From: Atherinomorus stipes
Lineage: Eukaryota > Chordata > Actinopteri > Atheriniformes > Atherinidae
Reading direction: 5' to 3'
Length of the DNA stretch: 64,000 nucleotides
Assembly (NCBI GenBank): GCA_023101725.1
Contig: JALJCO010007110.1
Coordinates: 124,001 to 188,000 of the forward strand
Positions 56,454 through 64,000 of the stretch are shown here, one piece after another. Each line of letters begins with the position of its first letter. The first letter of the stretch is position 1. The translations under genes and the position numbers were made by a program. The notes beneath the pieces are model-generated. The model was not told the origin of the DNA. It saw only the letters and a program-made list of their open reading frames with translations, and made no database searches.

Positions 56454-59400
56454 ATGGAGGGAGAGGAGAGGGCCGGGGCAGCAAAAGCGAGGCCGAATCG
56501 TTTGACGGCCCTTCAGGAGCAGCTTATCTGGGCCCTCTTGGAATCTGGACTGTCCCGGGATGTTCTGGTCCAAGCCATTGGAGAGCTGGAGCGAAACAGA
56601 GCAGGTACTAGTGCTGAGAGGAAAGACAGGGGGGATGGAGAGAGCTCCGAGGAGGGAGAAATGGATTTCCCACCACCTATATTCCGAGAGCTGGAGAAGC
56701 TTCCTCAGGATGAAGCATCCAAACTGAGGGCTGAAGTCGACCAGTTACTGCAGTAAGTAGATCCCACGCTTCTCTGGAAGCTCCATGGCAACAGCAAAAT
56801 CATCTTAATGTCTGAGTAACTTAAAAACTACTTGAAAACTCGCAGACATCCTTAACACTGTTTGATTCTGCTTCCTCTTCTGTCTCCAGTAAAACAAAAC
56901 CAAGTCCCTGAGAAGTGAACCAACAGTTTACATGTCGACACCACTATTCCTATTATCTTATTAAGCTTGATTACCCTCTCTTTACCAAATCCTCCCTCCT
57001 TCACATGCTCTTCGGTCTCTCTCTCTCTGCAATCTGGTCTCTGGGGCGATTTTAAAGAGGGTTCCTCCTTTGCTAGTTACTAATTACCCACCCCCATCAT
57101 TATTCCCTTGCCATTTCTTAATAAATAAGCTACATGCATACTGGTAGGTGAAGATTAATGGAGTGGGACTGGTCATGGAAGGTTATATTTGTTCAACACT
57201 AAGGCAATATTTCTGCTTTCAGATTTAGACATGATTTGGAATATTTGAAATACATACATTAGATTTACAATGAATTCACGTAAATTATTGTATGAAAAAA
57301 ATGGCTGATTTAAAAACTGCCCAGTAAATATCTTACAAATAAACTGGTTCTAAAAAATAAAATAAAAAAAAAGATTAATTAAATGCTTGTTACTTGAATT
57401 TCTATCAGATAAGGTTGGGTATTTTTGCAGTATTGTGAATTTTAACTGCTTCAGAGTGAGAGATAGAGCATTTAACTAGGCCTCATAAACCTTTCACACG
57501 TTTTTCCCCTCCAGTGATCTGAAAGAGCTGGACTTTGCTCCTGTGTGCTTTCTCTTATCTCTCTCTGTCAATAAGCCGCTCTGTAACTTCCCTCTGAGTG
57601 GCCATATTTTAAGTCTAATGCCGTCACAGTCTGTGCCTGTTTAACGCCTCTCTAGAAGCCGGTAAACTGTCAGAAATGGACCTTAAAAAATGCAGAAAAG
57701 ACAGAATTAGAAAAGAAAAGCATGCATTTGACAGCAGAGCTGTTCACTAAAAAAATATTTGATAAGATGTAAGCAACAAATTAAATCTCCTTAATTTAAC
57801 AATAAAAACACAAGTTTGCATCTGCACAAGGTTATTTCTAGTTCTTCTGTTTAAATGCTTTCTTTAAATCACAGCAGCTGCACAACAAACAACCTTGTTT
57901 CCTTTGCTCTGCTCTGATTTGCCCTGTGAAAGGAAACACTACTAAATCTATGCAACTTGAGACTTTTCTGTGTGGTCAACTTGAAGAAATTAAATTACCA
58001 AAGTAGTTGCTCTGATGCAACAAGTTCTCCAGATTTCCTGTTGTGAAAACAAAAAGAAAGCAAGTTTTGTGTGATTTTAATATCAGGGAAAAAGTCTTGT
58101 CAAACTGCAGGCATGAGTAACTCAAAACTAGCAGCACATGAAGTACATGCTCCTGTTGTAGTTTATAATTTCATGCCGGGGACATGTAAATAACTGTTGA
58201 GAACTCTTTCAAATGTGTGATTATCTTAAATATTTCTGAGATATGTGTGATTTGTCCTGGGGTGGATTTGTCCGAAAGTTTCCCGTCATGCTTTGTGGCT
58301 CCCCTTGTTCCATTCTGCACCGTGAGTTAAGTGTATATGTGATCCCTTGAGATTTTAGCAGGGAGCGATTTTCATGAATACAAGTCCAGTGGTGGAGAAT
58401 GAATCTCCATCGTTGCGGGATGTATACCTGCTGACAGAATCACTGTAAATATGGGAGGATTAATCTACCATGAGTCCATCCAGAAATGACTAAAATAAAA
58501 AAGCTATATTGGGTCCTACATAGAATAATAGTGAAGGAAACTTAAAAACTGAAGTTGATTTAACTTAAAAAAAAATAGATGTCAAAAATGCAATAACTAT
58601 TCTTGCTTAAACTGCATGATAAAATGATGTAAATAGTTGCCTTGTTTTTTTTTTCTTAAGTACTATAAGTCATGGTATTTCTTTTTTTAATGTGTATTCC
58701 TGCACTATAGTGGAAGATGCTTGCAGATCCTTCAATAAAAGTATCAGTGCAGATAAATAAAAATGCTGCAAATAAGTCCTGCATGAAAAAAAAAAATCCT
58801 ACTTAAAAACATGCATTTAGCATTACCAGCTAAATATAATCAAATTAATTTGATAAAAGTACTGGAGTCATCCCTGCGACTGGTATCTTGTTATATATGA
58901 CATTTTAAGGTTAATAATACAGCAAATACAAATCTCAGAAGAATCCAGCTGCTTCACGGTGTAATTGAAGTACAGCATTTGGTTAAATGTATTAATCTAC
59001 TTCGCCTCTGTCTAACAGGGAGGACCCCTGGCACGTTGCAAAAATGGTAAAAAGCTACATGCAGCAGCACAACCTACCTCAGAGAGAGGTGGTGGAATCC
59101 ACAGGACTCAACCAGTCCCATCTCTCCCAGCACCTCAACAAAGGCACACCCATGAAGAACCAAAAGAGAGCTGCTCTGTACACCTGGTACGTCAAGAAGC
59201 AGTGCGAGATCAGCCAGCGTGAGTACCCGAGCCACCATGGAGCACTAACCTCTTCTTTCAAACAAACTTACCTAACCTCACTTCTCTAGAAAACTTAGAT
59301 GCATCTCGTAGAGAAAAAATGTTAGAGAGAGAGAGAGAGAGAGAGAAATCAATATATTTTCCTTTCAGAGTTTACCAATGCCAAACATGGACTTACACCT

Positions 59401-61276
59401 GCTGAGGAACAGGGAGAGGACGTCAAGAAAGGACGAAGGAACAGGTTCAAGTGGGGCCCTGCTTCCCTCCAGATCCTCTTCCAAGCCTATGAAAGACAGA
59501 AGAATCCGAGTAAGGAGGAAAGAGAGGGGCTGGTGGAGGAGTGCAACAGGTGGGACAGGAGTCTTGACAGCTTTGCTTGTTCTGTTTGCTCCCACCAGAT
59601 CCAAATTAGGTGTCAGATTTGTGGGGTAAAGCCTGAATTACAGATATCAATTCCTCTTAATTCTTAACTTACATGTTTCTTGAACAAAATTTTCTAAACC
59701 ATCACCTCTGATAATCCCAAGTATCGTTCGACTCAAGGTTCCAACTTTTCGTATTTTTACTTGTGGTAATAGGCTACATTTGGACACATATGAAGACAGT
59801 GTATATCTTTGAATTATAAAGCCATGTATTAGTGCGCTCTCTGTTTTTCAGGGCAGAGTGTCTCCAGAGGGGGGTGTCTCCCTCCCAGCTTGCTGGCCTG
59901 GGCTCCAACCTGGTTACTGAAGTCCGAGTGTATAATTGGTTCGCCAACCGCCGGAAAGAGGAGGCCTTTCGCCACAAGCTGGCCCTCGACACACCTTTCA
60001 CCAACCAATCCTCTAATCCCACCCTTGCACAAAGTCCTGAGCACGGTAATGTCGCCTTCAAACAAGTCTGGGCTAACACGCTGAAGTTTGAAAGTGGAAA
60101 CAAACGAGGATCAGAGGATATGAGGAAATGCTCAAAGCCAGTTTTGCTTAGACCACATCTGTAGACTTTACGCTCTTGTACTCATGGCTGTTGGTTCTGC
60201 TGTGTGTATAAGCTTGTCACTGTTCTGTGACCTGACTTGTGTTACTTCCCAGGTGTGAAATACAGCCAGCAAATCTCCTGTGACACTGTGAGCTCAGCTA
60301 GAAGCAGTGGTGGGGAGAGAGTGGGACGTCTTGTGGTCAGTCCTGTCCAACTGGAACCCAGCCACACACTCCTGGAAACGCATAACCCCAAGCTGGTGAG
60401 AGTGTGTGTCACAGTCCTTCATTACTTTATTATCATATAGCCGACCAGCATACACTGCTGCCATCATGACAACACTCTCCTCTGGTTTCAGGTGTCCAGC
60501 ACCGGACCACTACCCCCAGTAAGCACTCTGACCTCCCTGCACAGTCTGTCTGCCTCCCCTGCATCCTCACAGGGCCTCATCATGGCCTCCATGCCCAGCG
60601 TCATGAGCCTGGGAGAGTCCTCGCTTCTCATTGGTAACACAGGCTCTCAGTTATCTCATACATTTTAGGAATATGCAAAAAAAAAGATAATTCCTGAAAG
60701 CAAAGTTTTTCACTGATGCTTCACAGGCTTAACCTCCACACAGCCGCAGACTGTGCCCGTCATCAACAACATGGGAGGCGGTTTCACAACTCTCCAGCCA
60801 ATTTCATTCCAGCAGCAGCTTCATGCATCTCACCAGCAACCGATAACACAACAGCTTCAGAGTCACATGGCTGCCAGTCCGTTCATGGCAACCATGGCAC
60901 AGCTGCCATGCCACAGTAAGCCCACGGCAACATGAAACCAGATGAACATCTCATGCGGGGCAAATAATTATTCATCTGTTCATTGTTACAGTGTACAACA
61001 AATCAGATTCACCCCAGTACCATTCGTCCAGTTTGCTGTCCCAGGCCATGGTCATCACAGACAGCAGCAGTCTGGGGACTCTGACCAGCCTCGCTGCAGT
61101 CAGACAGGTACTGGTTCTGGTGGATCTGCTGGTCTGTTCGAGCGTCACTTGTGCCATTTATGAATCCTGAGTTTGGATTTCTTTTGGATAGATTCTCACG
61201 ACAGATCCTGAGGAACAGACGGATTCACCTTTACAGGAAGATTCTTTACACCTGCAGCCCCACACGCCAGTGCCAG
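56454..61276 (+). CDS. HNF1A: Hepatocyte nuclear factor 1 alpha (3' end unresolved)
   Basis: A homeodomain transcription factor of liver, pancreas and gut. Nine exons join in frame: 56454-56752, 59019-59218, 59369-59549, 59852-60045, 60253-60395, 60492-60633, 60727-60915, 60992-61107, 61192-61276 (516 codons plus one base; human has 631 residues). Domains: dimerisation helix [18 protein letters not shown] (about residues 17-34), acidic linker, POU-specific domain ([18 protein letters not shown] to LYTWYVKKQ), the long atypical homeodomain ([20 protein letters not shown] to [19 protein letters not shown]), then a Ser/Thr/Gln-rich activation region with [15 protein letters not shown]. The splice phases follow the human gene. 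The last exon is not certain: the 9th exon ends in phase 1 and no clear conserved C-terminus follows. The upstream HNF4-type site fits the gene. Confidence 0.92.
59327..59346. repeat. (GA)n tract in HNF1A intron 2
   Basis: A short GA run about 20 bases before the exon 3 acceptor region. The intron is only 150 bases long. Confidence 0.8.
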
Positions 61277-62346
61277 GTAAAGCTGTAAACACAGGCTTAC
61301 TGCAAATATACATAGACCTCCACCACTTCAAAAATAGCTTTCACAGTTTCAAAGATCATTTTACAATTCAGCACAGTTTTAATTTAGAATGCATTAATGT
61401 AGGGGACATTTTCAAGATTTATCTGATTAGATCATATATACATTTTTAATTATCTGCAGTTTTACAAAAGCTAAAAGTCAATCAAATTAAGGGTATATTA
61501 AGGGTAATACCTTCATTTGTCTTTTAGTGAGATTGGATGAGATTTATCCCTCCTATATCTTGTCAAAATGAAACAGACATAACCTGTTTATCAGGCAAAC
61601 AAGATACAGTGTTCATTAATGTGAAGGTGCTTGTCAGCAAATTTATGAGTTCATGTAAGAGTGGATCCATCTTCTCTCACTGTGGATCACCACATAATTA
61701 AAATAACTTCACTGCATTCATTGAGATTGTTGCAGAAACAGAACTGCAGCCCACTGGAAAATCTGCTGCATGATCTCTTCCAGCAATCACCTGATCAACT
61801 GGAGTAAGGAGCAAAACATATTACATAGGGATTTTGAGGATAGGACATAATAACATTAAATCGTTGGGAGAGTCCAGAGATCTGCATACAGAAGGAACAT
61901 GTTGGAGGCTGAAACAATGTCGGCCTTGTAGCACTGCATTTAAAACAGGCACACATGCAGTGGATATGTTTTGGTGGTGGCCAAACCACATTTTGCACCT
62001 ATGACAACAGTGTGATTGTATTTTAAGAGAATCCAGATTCATAACTGGCTGCCTGCAGTCCAGGCTGGATACTCAGGAATAACAGTTGATGCATTATGAA
62101 ATGAAAAGAGCTAATTATTGTAGAAAATAAATGTGAGTGGTCTAGTTAGTTTTGTTACCATGTTTTCTCAACTTTTTCAATATATCAAAATAATTAATCC
62201 AAAATGTGCATACTGTGGGCATATTTTTTCTTTTTAAAGAGTCATTTTAATGTTCTTATATCTTGCAGTACGTGTCATGTTGTTGGCACCATTTTCTATT
62301 TACTGCATTGTAATCCATTTTTTTTTATAAATGGCGTTATATACAT
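61277..62346 (+). other. HNF1A 3' region, last exon unresolved
   Basis: After exon 9, candidate last exons are 61734-61772 (acceptor GAGATTGTTGCAG, phase-compatible, 12 codons to TGA) or one after a CCTGCAG acceptor near 62058. Neither encodes the conserved C-terminus I expect. An AATAAA at about 62126 could end the transcript. The true last exon may instead lie beyond the window. Confidence 0.35.
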
Positions 62347-62536
62347 GTTTCTCAACTCCGGTCCTCAGGACCAACTGCCCTGCTTGTCTTAGAGGCAAGC
62401 CCACTTTCACTCACCTGAATCTAATGAATGGCTCGTTAACAGGCTTGTAAGAACTTGATGAGCACATTCCTTCTTCTGAATCAGGTGTGTTGGGGTAGGA
62501 ACACATCAGAGAAGACCAGAGTTGAGAAACACTAGT
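62347..62536. mobile_element. Palindromic MITE
   Basis: The ends GTTTCTCAACTCCGG and CCAGAGTTGAGAAAC are inverted copies, and inside, AATCTAATGAATGGCTCG and GAATCAGGTGTGTTGG belong to a repeat common in fish genomes. It is about 190 bp with no coding frame. No clear target duplication. Confidence 0.65.
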
Positions 62537-62717
62537 GTACATCATTATCCAGATATCAAAAGCAGATTACTATATCTAATCTTTATTTTTATGGTTACAC
62601 TGGTTGCGGTTAATTTATGTGAAAGTTTGTATATCGGCTCAGAAATTCTCACTTAGCTCTATATAATTAATGTTAAGCATAATGTGCATGGTGCATGATG
62701 TAATTGGGTGTTTTATA

Positions 62718-64000
62718 TATGCAGCTGTGTGAAAATGTTTTTGCCCCCTTCCTAATTTCTTACTTTTTTGCATGTTTGTCACACTTACATGTTTCAGATC
62801 ATCAAACAAATTCTAATGTGAGTCAAAGATAACACAAATAAACAGAAAATGCAGTTTTTGAATAAAGATTTTTACTAGTAAGGTGATTATTAGTGATTGC
62901 CCCGTAAACCTAATAACTGGCTGGGCCACCCTTAGCAGCAACAACTGCAATCAAGCGTTTGTGATAACTGGCAGTGAGTCTTCTACAGCGCTGTGGAGGA
63001 ATTTTGTTCCACTCATCTTTGCAGAATTGTTGTAATTCAGCCACATTGGAGGGTTTTCCAGCATGAACTGCCTTTTTAAGGTCATGCCACAGCATCTCAA
63101 TGGGATTCAGGTGGGGGCTTTGACTAGGCCACTCCAAAGTCTTCATTTTGTTTTTCTTAAGCCATTTAGAGGTGGACTTGCTGGTGTGTTTTGGATTATT
63201 GTCCTGCTGCAGAACCCAAGTGCGATTCAGCTTGAGGTCACCAACAGATGGCCGGAACGTCTCCTTCAGGATTTTTGGGTAGACAGCAGAATTCATGGTT
63301 CCATTTAGCAGGTCTTCCAGGTCCTGAAGCAGCAAAACAGCCCCAGACCATCACACTACCACCACCCTATTTTACTGCTGGTATGATGTTCCTTTCCTGA
63401 AATGCCGTGTTACTTTTACGCCAGATGTAATGGGACCTACACCTTCTAAAAAGTTCAACTTTTGCCTCTTCAGTCCAAAGAGTATTTTTCCAAGTGTCTT
63501 GGGGATCATCAAGATGCTTTCTGGCTAAACTGAGACGAGCCTTTATGTTCTTTTTGCTCAGCAGTGGTTTTGGTCTTGGAGCTCTGCCATGCAGGCCATT
63601 TTTGCCCAGTTTCTTTCTCATGGTGGAGTCATGAACACTGACCTTAATTAAGGCAAGTGAGGCCTGCAGTTCTTGGATGTTGTTCTGGGGTCTTTTGTGA
63701 CCTCTTGAATGAGTCGTTGTTGTGCTCTTGGGGTAATTTTGGTTGGCCGACCACTCCTAGGAAGGTTCACCACTGTTCCATGTTTTCACCATTTGTGGAT
63801 AACGGCTCTCACTATGGTTTGCTGGAGTCCCAAAGCTTTAGAAATGGATTTGGAATCTTTTCCAGACTGGTAGATCTCAATTACTTTTTTTTTCTCATTT
63901 TTTTACTGATTTTTTTTTTAATCACAGCATGTCGTCTAGCTTTTGAGGATCTTTTTGGTCTACTAAACTTCGTCAGGCAGGTGCTATTTAAGCGATTTCT
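62718..64000 (-). mobile_element. Tc1-like DNA transposon, cut by window edge
   Basis: The left end begins near 62718 after a TATATATG context, with CAGCTGTGTGAAAATG. The rest of the window is its body in minus orientation. Length so far is about 1.28 kb, so most of a typical 1.5 kb element is present. The second terminal repeat lies beyond 64000. Confidence 0.8.
62910..63960 (-). pseudogene. Tc1-like transposase, disabled
   Basis: The minus strand encodes a DDE transposase in pieces. The part at 63367-63621 carries the linker and first catalytic region (NTLWTEEAKVELF, where the usual WTDE has Glu) and stops at a TAG (63367-63369) just before the GGGSVMVWGCF motif. The part at 62910-63335 is in another frame and holds VLQQDNNPKHTS (second Asp) and SPHLNPIEMLWHDLKK (Glu), ending KGGPASY. 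So there is at least one stop and one frameshift. The region at 63640-63960 should hold the DNA-binding domain but shows no long frame. Copy is dead but fairly recent. Confidence 0.8.

Noticed and set aside
1..64000. CRISPR array, rRNA, tRNA or bacterial operon
   Set aside because: No regularly spaced direct repeats, no tRNA cloverleaf or rRNA signature seen; genes are spliced and animal-like.

Overview
This window looks like nuclear DNA of a teleost fish. Genes are split into short exons with GT-AG introns. The sequence between them is AT-rich and carries Tc1-like and hAT elements, hairpin MITEs, LINE-type tails, and (TG)n, (AT)n and (GATA)n tracts of the kind common in fish. I cannot name the species.

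Layout, left to right: COX6A1 first exon (minus, rest of the gene lies off the left edge); a small type II membrane C-type lectin (plus, 7 exons); two tandem group IB phospholipase A2 genes (plus, 4 exons each); PRKAB1, the AMPK beta-1 subunit (minus, 7 coding exons); a 7 kb gene-poor stretch of old repeats; TMEM233 (minus, 3 exons); a repeat cluster with a Tc1-like copy broken up by a hAT element; MSI1 (Musashi-1, minus, 14 coding exons over 18.5 kb plus a 3' UTR of about 1.85 kb); HNF1A (plus, 9 clear coding exons, last exon unresolved); and a decayed Tc1-like transposon running off the right edge. All exon boundaries were derived by hand from reading frame, splice consensus and family similarity.

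COX6A1, PLA2G1B, PRKAB1, TMEM233, MSI1 and HNF1A all map to human 12q24, so this is a conserved syntenic block in a different local order. The genes do not form one pathway: they cover respiration, sugar recognition, fat digestion, energy sensing, neural RNA binding and liver/pancreas transcription. HNF1A has a TATA box with an HNF4-type site just upstream, as in mammals.

The points most worth checking: the first PLA2 copy has lost the double glycine of its calcium loop and gained an odd cysteine while keeping its catalytic residues; the AMPK beta-1 subunit has Asn where mammals have the Ser108 autophosphorylation site; two hAT insertions have exact 8-bp target duplications; MSI1 introns carry RFX-type X-box motifs and candidate conserved non-coding blocks; and the HNF1A 3' end cannot be fixed. 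I found no CRISPR array, rRNA or tRNA gene, and nothing I would call a new multi-gene system.
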